Counted from the stretch's first letter, positions 16,556-25,772 are shown. The stretch is 38,765 nucleotides of DNA from Candidatus Hydrogenedentota bacterium (GCA_903922535.1 CAIXUF010001019.1:1-38765), one strand, 5' to 3'. The notes: generated by a model from the sequence alone, not told the origin. A program made the numbers and translations.

Positions 16556-17899
16556 TCAGGCCTTGCCGACGGTATCCTTGTGCGCCCAGACCTTTTCGAA
16601 GGCGGCGCCGTACTGTTCGACCAGTTCGGGCTGGGCCGAGGTGAAGTAGGGCAGCGAGATGGTTTTGGCGTTGAGTTCGTCGCAGGCGGGCGTGGACTCG
16701 GGCAGCACGGGCATGTGCCGCCACCACGTGTCTTCCCTGTACATGGTGTACTCGTGCTGGAGTTTCAGGGAGTACTCAGCCACGTCCATGCCTTCGGCCT
16801 TGAGCGCTTTCACGACCGCAGCCCGGCTCATGCCCGACTTCTTCTCGTCGACGTACAGGAAGTTCCGCGCGTAGAAGACGCGGTGGATACCGGGGCCTTC
16901 ATACTGTGCGGTGAGACCCGGTAGCTGGGTGATGCGCTCGTTGAGCTTCTGCATCTGCGCGACGCCTTCGGCGTTGCGCTTTTCCAGGTCACGGAGCTGG
17001 ACGCGCGCGAGGATGGCGGACACGGGGTGGATGCGCAGCTTGGAGCCCAGGGCCGTGCCCTGGTACTTGCGGTAGGGGCTGTCCTCGGGGAAGGTGTTGG
17101 GCAGGTCGTAGTTGCCGTAGGTGACGGCCCGCTCGAAGTCGCGCGGGTCCTTGTACACGCCGATGCCGCCTTCGATGGCCGGCAGCGGCTTGGTGCCCTG
17201 GAGGCTGAACCCGGCCATGCGGCCCCAGTTGCCAATGAACGTGTCCTTCACTTTGGCGCCGTGGGCGTGGCTGGCGTCCTCCAGCACGTCGATGCCGCGT
17301 TCCTTGGCGATGGCGCATATTTCCTCCAAGTCGCAGGGCATGCCGTACCAGTGCACGGCGAGCACGGCGCGCGTCTTGGGCGTGATGGCCTTCTTGAACG
17401 CCTCCAAGTCAATGTTCATGGTGCGGGGGTTGGCGTCCACCAGCACGGGCACGAGCCCGAACAGGCGCATGGGCACCAGGGGGAACCAGGTGGAGTAATC
17501 GCAGACGATGATCTCGCTGCCCTCGGGATAGTCGCATGCGAACATCATGGAGGTCAGCGCGCTGGTGCCGTTGCAGTGGGCTTTGGCAAAGGCACAGCCG
17601 AAATGCGCCTTCCATGCGTCTTCGAACTCGGCGATGGGGCCGTAGCCGGGATTGCGAATAAGTTTGGAGACGAGGTCCACCTCCTCATCGCCGTAAAGGG
17701 GCCACTTTGTGGCGCCCGCGTCAGGGGCCGTAATCGCCTTGGGCCCGCCGTTCATGGCCAGCGTCTCCGCCTTGCGCGGGGCGTCCGCCGCGCGCGCAGG
17801 CGTGACAACGCCGGAGGCAACCATTCCGGCGCCCAGCGCGCCGGCCGTTTTCAAGAAGTCGCGGCGTGATGCATTCGTGGGGTTCCCATTCGCTTCCAT
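16556..17899 (-). CDS. Tat-exported DegT/DnrJ/EryC1/StrS-family aminotransferase
   Basis: A 447-residue fold-type I PLP enzyme of the sugar aminotransferase family. Residues 11-38 are a clear twin-arginine signal (SRRDFLKTAG, hydrophobic stretch, PARA-AD cleavage), so the folded, cofactor-loaded enzyme should be exported. The PLP lysine is in FSLQGTKPLPAIEGG; Asp and His of LEDASHAHGA contact the cofactor, and HCNGTSAL is the phosphate-binding turn. Family members normally make amino or keto sugars on nucleotide carriers in the cytosol. An exported copy must use a different, free or polymer-linked substrate, or have another role (inference). GAGGAG lies 7 nt before the ATG at 17899. It is transcribed with the sugar cluster upstream, although a 228-bp gap with a repeat separates it from the next gene. 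Confidence 0.92.
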   Translation of the reverse strand: MEANGNPTNASRRDFLKTAGALGAGMVASGVVTPARAADAPRKAETLAMNGGPKAITAPDAGATKWPLYGDEEVDLVSKLIRNPGYGPIAEFEDAWKAHFGCAFAKAHCNGTSALTSMMFACDYPEGSEIIVCDYSTWFPLVPMRLFGLVPVLVDANPRTMNIDLEAFKKAITPKTRAVLAVHWYGMPCDLEEICAIAKERGIDVLEDASHAHGAKVKDTFIGNWGRMAGFSLQGTKPLPAIEGGIGVYKDPRDFERAVTYGNYDLPNTFPEDSPYRKYQGTALGSKLRIHPVSAILARVQLRDLEKRNAEGVAQMQKLNERITQLPGLTAQYEGPGIHRVFYARNFLYVDEKKSGMSRAAVVKALKAEGMDVAEYSLKLQHEYTMYREDTWWRHMPVLPESTPACDELNAKTISLPYFTSAQPELVEQYGAAFEKVWAHKDTVGKA

Positions 17900-17954
17900 G
17901 GCAAGTCTCCTCGCAGGGGTTGTGCACTGCCCTTGGTTAATGTACAGTCGGCCC

Positions 17955-18062
17955 CGTCATTGCGGGGAGGGCTTCAGCCCGACGAGGCAATCTCCTGGAG
18001 CACCATGCCCGGGGTGCGGGTCGACGGTTACACGAGATTGCTTCGCTTTGCTCGCAATGACG
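17955..18062. repeat. Dispersed GTCATTGCG palindromic repeat, copy 1
   Basis: A 108-bp element starts CGTCATTGCGGGGAGG and ends GCTTCGCTTTGCTCGCAATGACG; its ends are inverted repeats (CGTCATTGCG/CGCAATGACG), and GCAATCTC/GAGATTGC lie inside. Copies 2 and 3 are at 36018-36113 and 38535-38630. It is non-coding and fills most of this gap. Confidence 0.9.
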
Positions 18063-18127
18063 TTTCTATTACGGGATCATATTAAGTCATCGGCGCTTCC
18101 GCCGCAAATGCCCATTTCCAGCATGAA

Positions 18128-20929
18128 CTACTTCCGGACAATCGCAGCGGACCAATCCTCGGCGATGCGCAGTTCGGTCCAGGTCTTGCCGTCCTCGCGA
18201 ATCAACGGCGTCTGGAAGGACTCCACCTCGCGACCGGCATCATCGAACACATGCACGTCGTGCTCCGAGGCGTCGTTCCAGCCATACAGCCCGCTGGCCT
18301 TGGTGACGATGCGCTCCTCGCCGATGATGTATCCGCCGTGCAGTTCGAGCGGCGTGATCGGGTACATGTACCGCGTCAGTTGCGGGTGGGTCGGGATCAC
18401 AGTCAGGTCGTTATACCAGTGGTACACGCAGCCGAAGTCCAGCGCGCCGAGCATGACGTGATAGGCGTCGGTTTCGGAGCGCTCGCTCAGGTGATCGCCC
18501 AGCGCGATGGGCGACCACAGGTGCGCCTGCACGCAGTTCGTGATGCTGCCCGTTTCGACGAAGCAGGGGAAATGCAGCGCCGCCATGCGCCGGGTGAAGG
18601 GCGGGCCGTTGCCGATGAGCGGTCCCCGCGCCAGAATCTTCTTCGCCAGCGCCAAACGCCACGGTTCGGACAGGAGCGTCACCGAGGACTTGAGACGGGT
18701 CAGGGTCATCTTCACCGGATCGATGTCGCCCGACCAGCCGTCCCAGGGTTCGGCGTAGTGGTAGGGGAAGCGGCTGTATTCGTGCTCGTCCCAATACACG
18801 CCGTCAGCCTTGATGTCATCCAGAATCAGGTCCACGTTCTTTTCGATTTCGCGGCCGTAGCTGTTGGTCTCGGTGGGAATGTAGATTCTGTCGTGGGGCA
18901 CACCATAGTTGGCGTGGGTGCCGTCGGACCCGATCAGCCGCGCATCGGCAAACTCCTCCGGACCCTCGTCGGTCACGTCGATAAAACAGTGAAAGTAGAC
19001 CATGGTCTTGAGATCGGGCACCAGCCTTTTCCAGCGCGCAAAGGCGTTCTTGTAGCTGTCCAGCGGGATTTGCTGGAACGAGGTGCCGTGGGTGTAGCGT
19101 CCCTTGTACATGGGGAAGCTTATGGACGCGGAGACGCACTTCGCATCCTTGAACCGGATGAAATCGGCAAGTTGTGCGTCGGTCCATACGTCCGTGTTTG
19201 GATCGGCCCGCAGAAAGGCGAACGCGCCGTCAATACGGAAGTTTGCGCCGTACACACGCCGGGCAGCGTTGAGGAAGGACCAGTAATCCGGCGCGGCTGT
19301 GGGGATGATCAGCCACTCGGCGCGATACACCGCGCCGGGCGCGAGCACCAGCTCGTTGTCCGCCAGGCCGATTGTGCCGTCCTTGGCGTAGTTGCTGACG
19401 TGGATGCGGGACACATCGTCCAACGCCATCAGCCCAATGCCTACCGACGCCGTGGCGGCGTAGGTGGTTGGATTGGCGGGATTGGTGCTTGTCCCCTCCT
19501 TGTTGGGCCGGTCAAGGCCGCTAAGCCACAACCCGGCCATGTCCCCTCCCAGGCTGATTTCGTTGTGCCGCATCAGCGGCAGCCTTTCCCGGGTAAGATT
19601 CGTGAAGGTGTCGTAAACGACTATGAAATCATCTTTGGCATCAAGCACCCGCTCCCACTTGAACCAGGCATTGTCGCCCGTGACCCATTCTCCTTTGGGC
19701 GTGGAGAAACGACTTTCGACGCGGTATGTCGCACCGTTGGCGGCGACTTCAATGACGCCGTCCGGCAGCGCCTTTGCGCTTTGCACCGTCTTGATGATCG
19801 CCTGCGGCGCAATATGCGGCAAGGGGCCGGTCGGCGCGCCCGCCTTGGGCTTGGGCGGCGGTGGGGGCGGCATGAAGCGCAGTTCGGCGTTGGCCGCCAC
19901 CAGCGCGCACTCGTTCGTCGGCGCGGCGTGCGCGACAATAAGCGTATTGCTGCCCTCGGCCAGCAACCCCGACACGTTCAGGTCAAAGCGGCAGGTCTCG
20001 ATCTTGTCCACGGGCCCGTAATGGGGGTGGGTGTCGGGGCTGGTGAAATCGGGGCTGTAGTAGGCGGAGAAGACATCCCCTCCCACCATGGAATACAAAT
20101 CGCCGCTGCGGGCCTTGATGCGTGGGGGCTTGTTGAGCAGGCGGCCGCCGTCGATGATTTTGCCGTTGAGCGTGAGCCGCAGCGACCCCGCATAGCCCGC
20201 CACCTGCTTGAAGTCCAGCCGCGCAAGCAGCGACAGCACCGCAATCTGCCCCTCGGGACAGGGCGGCGCGTCAAACGTGAAGCTCTGTTCCTTGCCCGGT
20301 TCCAGCCGCAGTTTGGAGAACACCCCGGCCACGGGCGGCGCGGCAGGCGCCTTTCCGTCGGCGCCGGTCAGCACCGCGGGGCAGGCATCTTCGGCAGGCC
20401 ATATGTCTGCCGGTGTCCGCTTGGTCCATTGGACGTCCAAATGCAGCGGCATGCCGGCTTTGGGCTTGTCGAGTCCGAGCAGGGGACAGGGCACTGCCAC
20501 CTCCAGCGTCCATCCACCCGATGCGGTGTGTTTGGATGCGGCCATGATGCCGGTCACGGCGCCGCCTTCGGGGAAAACGCAGGTGAACGTCAGGCGCTCA
20601 GCCTCGGCGTTGAACGCGAAAACATGGCGCTGCGCCCCGCCGACGAGCAAGAACAAGGGCTTGGTCCCGACACCCTCCACCGCCTTGGCCTCCACCGCGA
20701 AGAAGACACACTCTTCGCGCCATGCCGCATGCGCCGTCGCCTCCGTGCCCAACGGCCAGGCGTTCGGCACGGTTCCCCAGTCCCCAAGGTCGCCGTCAAT
20801 GGCTATCGGAGGATCGGGCTTGTAGGGGATGCAGCGCGGGCCTTTCAGGTCCTGTTCTGCCCCTGCGCAGGACATGACCAGCAGCAGCACAGTCGTCAAG
20901 CACCGGATGTGTGCGAATGCGCGTTTCAT
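18128..20929 (-). CDS. Exported protein with CBM9/DOMON-like N-terminus and TIM-barrel-like glycosidase region
   Basis: A 933-residue secreted or lipid-anchored protein. The ATG at 20929 has GGGGA 7 nt upstream and lies 1 bp after the stop of the next gene; a TTG at 20947 is rejected. Residues 1-26 form a signal peptide (VLLLVMSCAGA; the Cys could be a lipobox). About 38-190 resemble family 9 carbohydrate-binding modules (IAIDGDLGDWGTV opening, DVQWTKR core strand). A beta-rich part with a Pro-rich hinge (near 375) follows. Residues about 590-850 look like a TIM barrel: DLKTMVYFHCFIDV, then DGVYWDEHEYSRFPY with candidate catalytic acids, and ARGPLIGNGPPFTRR. I do not recognise a named glycosidase family, so the enzyme role is inference. 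It is the last gene of a tight operon with the metallopeptidase and deacetylase-like genes. Confidence 0.7.
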   Translation of the reverse strand: MKRAFAHIRCLTTVLLLVMSCAGAEQDLKGPRCIPYKPDPPIAIDGDLGDWGTVPNAWPLGTEATAHAAWREECVFFAVEAKAVEGVGTKPLFLLVGGAQRHVFAFNAEAERLTFTCVFPEGGAVTGIMAASKHTASGGWTLEVAVPCPLLGLDKPKAGMPLHLDVQWTKRTPADIWPAEDACPAVLTGADGKAPAAPPVAGVFSKLRLEPGKEQSFTFDAPPCPEGQIAVLSLLARLDFKQVAGYAGSLRLTLNGKIIDGGRLLNKPPRIKARSGDLYSMVGGDVFSAYYSPDFTSPDTHPHYGPVDKIETCRFDLNVSGLLAEGSNTLIVAHAAPTNECALVAANAELRFMPPPPPPKPKAGAPTGPLPHIAPQAIIKTVQSAKALPDGVIEVAANGATYRVESRFSTPKGEWVTGDNAWFKWERVLDAKDDFIVVYDTFTNLTRERLPLMRHNEISLGGDMAGLWLSGLDRPNKEGTSTNPANPTTYAATASVGIGLMALDDVSRIHVSNYAKDGTIGLADNELVLAPGAVYRAEWLIIPTAAPDYWSFLNAARRVYGANFRIDGAFAFLRADPNTDVWTDAQLADFIRFKDAKCVSASISFPMYKGRYTHGTSFQQIPLDSYKNAFARWKRLVPDLKTMVYFHCFIDVTDEGPEEFADARLIGSDGTHANYGVPHDRIYIPTETNSYGREIEKNVDLILDDIKADGVYWDEHEYSRFPYHYAEPWDGWSGDIDPVKMTLTRLKSSVTLLSEPWRLALAKKILARGPLIGNGPPFTRRMAALHFPCFVETGSITNCVQAHLWSPIALGDHLSERSETDAYHVMLGALDFGCVYHWYNDLTVIPTHPQLTRYMYPITPLELHGGYIIGEERIVTKASGLYGWNDASEHDVHVFDDAGREVESFQTPLIREDGKTWTELRIAEDWSAAIVRK

Positions 20930-20930
20930 C

Positions 20931-23246
20931 TCATTTCCCCTGTTCAACGGGCTGTCTGCGAGCGGTCAGGAAGGCCAGGTAATCCTTCTTCCTTTCGATG
21001 CGGGCCCGTTGCATAACCTCGGCGTCTTGGCCCGAAATTGCGTCATAGATCTCACGGGCCCCGACATACTCTCCATTGTCAACGAGCCTGTCCGCCGCCA
21101 TGGCAAGGGGCGGCGACAGTGTTTTCAGCGTGGCCGGTTCGGCCCTGACCGTGCCGAGCATCTCGGCAATGCGGCGTTTCATTTCGCGGCCAAACCGGGG
21201 CATGTCCGTGCTGATGCCGCGCGTCAGACAGAGCTGCCGCAACGGCGCCTCCTGCGGGAAACGCTCTGCGAGGTCCTTGAGCTGCCGGCAGCGCTGGTTC
21301 GCGTCTTCCGTGAGCAGCGCCCCGGCAACCGCCTCGCGCAGGTTCAGATTGAGGAGACACTCGCGGATCGCGTTGCGATCCTTCAGTGCCTCGGCGTCTT
21401 TCTCCAGCGCGATCTGTTCATCCAGGCGGACAGACAGCTTGTCCCATGCCTGCATCGACATCAAACAGGTCACCAGCGTCTTCAGCGTCGGGACTCTGTC
21501 GAAGTCGGTCAAGTCGGCGCGTGCCAGTTGCTGTTCCAGCAGAGGCACAGCCTCCTCTTCGCGCCCCATCCTGTACAGGCACTGTGCCATTTGTCCGGCC
21601 CAGCGGGCCTTGCCGTCCTTCTTGAACAGTCCCGCGTAAGCATCCTGTGCGGCCCGGTAGTTTCCCGCATTCCAGAGATTGCGCGCGCGTGTCTCGGGTT
21701 TCTCGATGGTGTCGCCCAACTTCGGGCAACCGCAGTCCAAATAGCTTTCGCCCCACAGCGTGGCATCGTAGGATTCGGCCGCGCGGAGCTGGGTTTCCAG
21801 GTCCACGGTAATCGAGGAGAGGAAGACGCGCCATGCCTTGTCCAAATCCGCCAGCCCGCAGCCGTAGGCTTTTTCGTAGTCCAGGCTTTTTGTAAACGCG
21901 CGGAACTTGTCCATCCCGTACTGCTGAACGAGAAAGCCGATGAAGGATCCCGCGGCCGAATAGGCATTCCCCTCGCGAATCGTCCAGAACCCGAGCAGGT
22001 CCATGAACACTGCGGCGTCGGGCAGCCGGTCGTGTTTCAACGCGCCGGCCTCCCTCCGGTGCGCCTCGGGCAAATCGGCGTAGTAGGCGGAAAAGGCCTC
22101 GGCCACGCCCTCCTCAACACCCCGGTTGAATAGGGTGGTCCATCGCGGCCCAAGCTCAATGTGCAGCGCATGGACAAGCTCATGCAGCATGGTGTCGCCG
22201 GTGGCCTCTCCCGCGCTGAGAAACACGGAGCGCACCACGGCGTGCGCGCCCGCCCCTGTGTGCTTTTGCAGGTCGCCGTAATTGTTGAAACAGTACAGGG
22301 CCACCTTCTTTCGCGGGGCAATCCCCCACCGCCGACACAAATCATCCCAGCACCATTCGGCGTGGTTGGAAATCTCGTCAATGTTGTTTGCCGCATCGCC
22401 GGAGGGCGGATAAGCGATGATGAAATGTTCGGTCTTCTTTTCGGCGGACAGGTAGGACAGCATGGCGCCCCTGCCCCAGCCGATTCCCACGTGGCTCCCC
22501 GCCACGACGGCCACCGCGACAGCCAGTGCCCAGATTATGACTGCCCGGTTGCGGGAGATCCGCGTCGCCGCCGCATCTTCGTCCGATCTTCCAGACTGCC
22601 CCCGGCGGGCGCGCCACACAGCCCACTGCCACAGGGCTGCGGTTAGCAGGAGGATGAAGAGCCTTTGGTGAATATGAAACGCCGATGCATCAATGGCCGC
22701 GCGCTGGTCCAGGGCCACCGGTTCGCCAATCATAAGATCCGCAACGCGCATCCCGCGCAGGGCCTGAACCACATCCTGCGCAAGGGACAGAACAATGATG
22801 CACACCAGCAGCAGAAGCGTCTTCCGCCAGCCCCAGCGGCGGTGTCCGGCCATGCATCCGAGTACCGTGCCGAAAAGAGCCGTCGGCGTCCATGTGATCC
22901 AGTAGAACGATGCGCCGCCCGCAAACTGGCAGCGGGGCCCCCAGGCGTTCAGCGCAGCCATCACTGCGAAGGCGGTCCAGCCGCACAGCAGCAACCCCGC
23001 GAGGGACACGGTGAAGGATTCCTGAAGAATCAGCGCGCCTGACCGTTCGGGATGGCCCGCACTTGTCTTCTTGGCTTGCCACCATGCGGTAAACGCCATG
23101 GTGACAAACGATATGAGCGCAAACAGTTGGGTGAACTCATGGGTCAGGACGCGGAGGACCGGCGCCAATTGACATAGAAGAGGCGTGACCACCCCCACGG
23201 TCAGGCAGACCAGTACCGGAGTCAGCCAGATTCTCTTGCCGGACAT
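20931..23246 (-). CDS. Polytopic membrane zinc metallopeptidase with TPR-like C-terminus
   Basis: A 771-residue protein with three parts. Residues 1-260 contain about seven hydrophobic segments (for example 7-28, 38-56, 75-98, and AVIIWALAVAVAVVAG near 240). Residues about 275-480 hold a peptidase-like domain with H355-E-L-V-H359 (HEXXH zinc motif) and, 20 residues on, E379 in VEEGVAEAFSAYY, the pattern of gluzincins. Residues about 530-770 are helical with TPR-like repeats (LWNAGNYRAAQDAYAGLF, QCLYRMGREEEAVPLLEQQL). The peptidase and TPR part is probably outside the cytoplasmic membrane (inference). The ATG at 23246 is 21 bp after the deacetylase-like gene and its stop is 1 bp before the next start. 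I do not know a named family with this full architecture. Confidence 0.72.
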   Translation of the reverse strand: MSGKRIWLTPVLVCLTVGVVTPLLCQLAPVLRVLTHEFTQLFALISFVTMAFTAWWQAKKTSAGHPERSGALILQESFTVSLAGLLLCGWTAFAVMAALNAWGPRCQFAGGASFYWITWTPTALFGTVLGCMAGHRRWGWRKTLLLLVCIIVLSLAQDVVQALRGMRVADLMIGEPVALDQRAAIDASAFHIHQRLFILLLTAALWQWAVWRARRGQSGRSDEDAAATRISRNRAVIIWALAVAVAVVAGSHVGIGWGRGAMLSYLSAEKKTEHFIIAYPPSGDAANNIDEISNHAEWCWDDLCRRWGIAPRKKVALYCFNNYGDLQKHTGAGAHAVVRSVFLSAGEATGDTMLHELVHALHIELGPRWTTLFNRGVEEGVAEAFSAYYADLPEAHRREAGALKHDRLPDAAVFMDLLGFWTIREGNAYSAAGSFIGFLVQQYGMDKFRAFTKSLDYEKAYGCGLADLDKAWRVFLSSITVDLETQLRAAESYDATLWGESYLDCGCPKLGDTIEKPETRARNLWNAGNYRAAQDAYAGLFKKDGKARWAGQMAQCLYRMGREEEAVPLLEQQLARADLTDFDRVPTLKTLVTCLMSMQAWDKLSVRLDEQIALEKDAEALKDRNAIRECLLNLNLREAVAGALLTEDANQRCRQLKDLAERFPQEAPLRQLCLTRGISTDMPRFGREMKRRIAEMLGTVRAEPATLKTLSPPLAMAADRLVDNGEYVGAREIYDAISGQDAEVMQRARIERKKDYLAFLTARRQPVEQGK

Positions 23247-23267
23247 GGCAGTTATTCCTAAACGTGT

Positions 23268-24446
23268 TCAAGGAGTGCCGAGAAAACCGTCACTCCAATA
23301 GACCGGCTCGTAGCCGTGTTCGGTGACCCATTGCAGCGCGGTGCGTACCTTGTCCAAGACCGTGGGCTGGTAAAGGTCCAGTTCCTTTCGGAAGTACTGC
23401 TCATGAATGAGCAGTTCGATCAGCTCACCCGTGTGCGGCGACGCCGCGCGCTCTTCAAGTCGGGGAACTATTTGTTCCACCGCGAAGCCGTTGACGACCA
23501 TGGCGCAGGGGATGAAGGTCAGGCCCGTGTCCCGGTCGTGCCAAGCCGGACGGCTGTCAATGTACGCGCACTGTTCCGGGGCAAAGTAGTATCCTGTCGT
23601 GCAGGCCCCGGTGTGCACGCCGAAAAGCCCTATCAGATTCTCTATGCCCCGGTCGCGGAGCGCGATTGCGGCGTCTTTCGGACACTCGGCCCAATGCACT
23701 GTCGTAGTGTTGGTCAGCACCTCGTTGCCCGCGAAGCGGCGAATGTGGCCGCAGACCAGATCATAGTCATGGGCCATTTGGGTATAGCGTGCGTTGCGGT
23801 AGGGGCGGTCGGGCTTGTCCTGCAATGCGTGAAAGCTGAGATGCAGCCAAGGCGCGTTCGCGCGCCATTCGTCCTTCCAGGTGTCGGGCATCTGCGAGAG
23901 GTCGAATCCGTCGGTCTGGTAGTAGATGTTGATGTGGATCTTCGCGCCGTACTTCTCATGCATCTCCCGCCAGAAGGCGAGATACCAGTGGTCAAACAGC
24001 GATGGATACGATGTTGGATTGAGACCCAAATCCTTCAAGAACTGGATGTTGTCGTCGACGGAAAAGCGGTAGCGTTTGCGGCTGCCCTTGTTCCAAAACA
24101 CCTCCGATTCGGCGCGGGCATCCCCGCTTTCGGCGACAATGCGTGTCCGCTGATCGGCCATGCGAAGGGCGCACGAAAACGCGCCACCGGAATGTTCCGC
24201 TTCGACGCCATTGACGGTCACCCCGGCTCCGGCGGGCGCGTTTCCCCGCACGGTGATGGTGAGTCCGTCGGGCGTTTCATCACCATCATGGCGGGTAAGA
24301 ATGTCCCCGTCCCGCGGAAAGGTGATTTGAAGTGCGGATGTGTTCATGTTTGCGTCCTCTCCTCTGGCGGTGTGCGCGGCGAATGGCACAAACGCAAGCA
24401 TCGCTGCGCCAGCACTTCGGAAAAACAGGTTCCAGTGTCGGTCCAC
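23268..24446 (-). CDS. Exported polysaccharide-deacetylase-like (NodB fold) protein
   Basis: A 392-residue secreted protein. GGAGGA sits 6 nt before the GTG at 24446, which decides the start over the nearby TTG. A hydrophobic signal peptide covers about residues 10-28 (AAMLAFVPFAAHTARG). Residues 35-110 form a beta domain (ITFPRDGDILTRHDGDE, then VTVNGVEA), like an Ig-type module with a glucodextranase-like pattern. From about 125 the NodB-like barrel starts with YRFSVDDNIQFLKDL (metal-binding Asp pair) and has LHLSFHALQ further on. The fold suggests removal of N- or O-acetyl groups from a glycan, or another hydrolysis on the same scaffold. The second His of the usual HxxxH motif is not obvious, so catalysis is uncertain. 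It lies 27 bp after the aminotransferase gene and 21 bp before the metallopeptidase gene. Confidence 0.68.
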   Translation of the reverse strand: MDRHWNLFFRSAGAAMLAFVPFAAHTARGEDANMNTSALQITFPRDGDILTRHDGDETPDGLTITVRGNAPAGAGVTVNGVEAEHSGGAFSCALRMADQRTRIVAESGDARAESEVFWNKGSRKRYRFSVDDNIQFLKDLGLNPTSYPSLFDHWYLAFWREMHEKYGAKIHINIYYQTDGFDLSQMPDTWKDEWRANAPWLHLSFHALQDKPDRPYRNARYTQMAHDYDLVCGHIRRFAGNEVLTNTTTVHWAECPKDAAIALRDRGIENLIGLFGVHTGACTTGYYFAPEQCAYIDSRPAWHDRDTGLTFIPCAMVVNGFAVEQIVPRLEERAASPHTGELIELLIHEQYFRKELDLYQPTVLDKVRTALQWVTEHGYEPVYWSDGFLGTP

Positions 24447-24473
24447 GGGCAATCCTCCGCAGGTTGTTCACAT

Positions 24474-25547
24474 TCAGCGCAGCGCCTCGACGCATTCAAT
24501 GATCGCGGCGGCAATGTATGCGTTGTCCTCGTCCGACATGGCCGGGTGCGTGGGGATGCAGAACAGGCGCGCGCCCAGTTCCTCGGACAGCGGCAGCGAC
24601 TGGCCCTCGGTGTGCCTGCGCAGGAAATGATGTGCCTGGTACGCCGGGATGTTGGCCACGAGCAGCTTCACGCCGTGGACCTCGTCCATCATCTTCAGAA
24701 GCCGGTTGCGTTTCTCTCCAGCCCATTCCGGACAGACCAGGCAGGTATAGAGATAATACGTGTGCAGACAGTCGCCGGGCTCGAACGGCAATGTCAGCTC
24801 CGGCACATCAGCGAGCATCGCGTTCCGGGCCTGCGCCAGTCGCCGCCGCGCGGCGATGAACCCGTCCAGTTTGCCGAGCTGCACCAGCCCGACCGCGGCC
24901 TGCACCTTGTTCATCACATACGACGACCCCCAAAGCTCCATGTCGTCGAACCCGTAAAAACGTGAGGCCCGAAAGAAGTGCGCCACGTCGTCGTCGTCGG
25001 TGGTCATCATTCCGCCCTCGCCGAGCGTCACCATGTTCTTCATGGTGTGGAACGAGAACAGCGTCATCAGGCCGCGCCTGCCAAGCTTCTCGCCCTTGTA
25101 CCCGCCGCCGCAGGCCCGCGCCGCATCCCAGACCACCGTCAGCGGCCCGTGCTTCTCGTGCGGATGCCGTTGCGCCAGTTCAAGAAGATCGTCCATGGGC
25201 GCGGCCAGCCCGTTCATGTGCACGGGGAAGATGGCGCGCGTGCGCGGCGTGATGCGCCGCTCCACGTCGTTCGGGTCCAGTTGCAGCGTCTTGGGATTCA
25301 CCTCGCCCCAGACGACCTGCCCGCCCGCCCCGGCCACCGCCAGCGGCGAGGCCACGAAATTGATCGCCGGGACAATGACCTCGTCGCCCGGCTGCAGGTT
25401 AAGATACCGCATGGCCGTGTCGAGGCCCGGCCCGGCGCTGTTCATGGCGACGGCGTGCTTCGTGCCGATGTACGCCGCGAACGCCGCCTCAAACGCCGGG
25501 ATCTGCGGCCCCGTAAACCCGCGGCCCACGTCCTGCGAGTCACGCAT
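24474..25547 (-). CDS. DegT/DnrJ/EryC1-family aminotransferase, 5' end frameshifted
   Basis: A cytosolic PLP-dependent sugar aminotransferase. The open part codes for 357 residues, with AMNSAGPGLDTAM (phosphate-binding turn), VWDAARACGGGY (Asp for the PLP ring) and the PLP lysine in FSFHTMKNMVTLGEGG. The frame starts at an internal ATG without a ribosome site, and about 40 residues typical of the family N-terminus are missing. Those residues are present upstream: in this frame EPRLGSAYCEDEIDAAVTAM precedes the ATG, and in another frame MISRAERQEILQRKPETLG starts at 25666 behind GGAGG. A single missing base near 25610 explains the split. The gene heads an operon with the deacetylase-like, metallopeptidase and CBM9-type genes. 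It may be a recent pseudogene or a sequence error. Confidence 0.85.
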   Translation of the reverse strand: MRDSQDVGRGFTGPQIPAFEAAFAAYIGTKHAVAMNSAGPGLDTAMRYLNLQPGDEVIVPAINFVASPLAVAGAGGQVVWGEVNPKTLQLDPNDVERRITPRTRAIFPVHMNGLAAPMDDLLELAQRHPHEKHGPLTVVWDAARACGGGYKGEKLGRRGLMTLFSFHTMKNMVTLGEGGMMTTDDDDVAHFFRASRFYGFDDMELWGSSYVMNKVQAAVGLVQLGKLDGFIAARRRLAQARNAMLADVPELTLPFEPGDCLHTYYLYTCLVCPEWAGEKRNRLLKMMDEVHGVKLLVANIPAYQAHHFLRRHTEGQSLPLSEELGARLFCIPTHPAMSDEDNAYIAAAIIECVEALR

Positions 25548-25666
25548 TGCCGTGACGGCCGCGTCGATCTCGTCCTCACAGTAGGCGCTGCCAAGACGGG
25601 GCTCCCCTTCCCAAGTGTTTCGGGCTTGCGCTGTAGAATTTCCTGCCGTTCCGCGCGAGAGATCAT
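25548..25666 (-). other. Displaced 5' end of the frameshifted aminotransferase gene
   Basis: The ATG at 25666 with GGAGG 8 nt upstream opens MISRAERQEILQRKPETLGKG, then leaves the aminotransferase frame. Adding one base in the G-rich run (CCC at 25610-25612 on the plus strand) joins it to EPRLGSAYCEDEIDAAV in the main frame. The restored gene would run 24474-25666, about 397 residues, a normal length for the family. Confidence 0.75.
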
Positions 25667-25733
25667 GTCCTGTTCCTCCGTTTGCCGGATGGTGCCAAGT
25701 TGATTCGGATATCTGGGCGGCAATCCGTTTCCG

Positions 25734-25747
25734 TAACGCCGGCGTTA
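25734..25747. promoter_or_regulatory. 14-bp perfect palindrome, operator-like
   Basis: TAACGCCGGCGTTA lies in the 106-bp gap between the oxidoreductase stop and the aminotransferase ribosome site. There is no T-run after it, so a protein binding site is more likely than a terminator. Confidence 0.35.
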
Positions 25748-25772
25748 TGCGAACCAGTTCACGTTTTTCGGA

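Noticed and set aside
18251..21016. A 921-codon plus-strand frame opposite the CBM9/TIM-barrel gene
   Set aside because: His/Arg/Val-rich composition with no motif, opposite a gene with a clear signal peptide and ribosome site.
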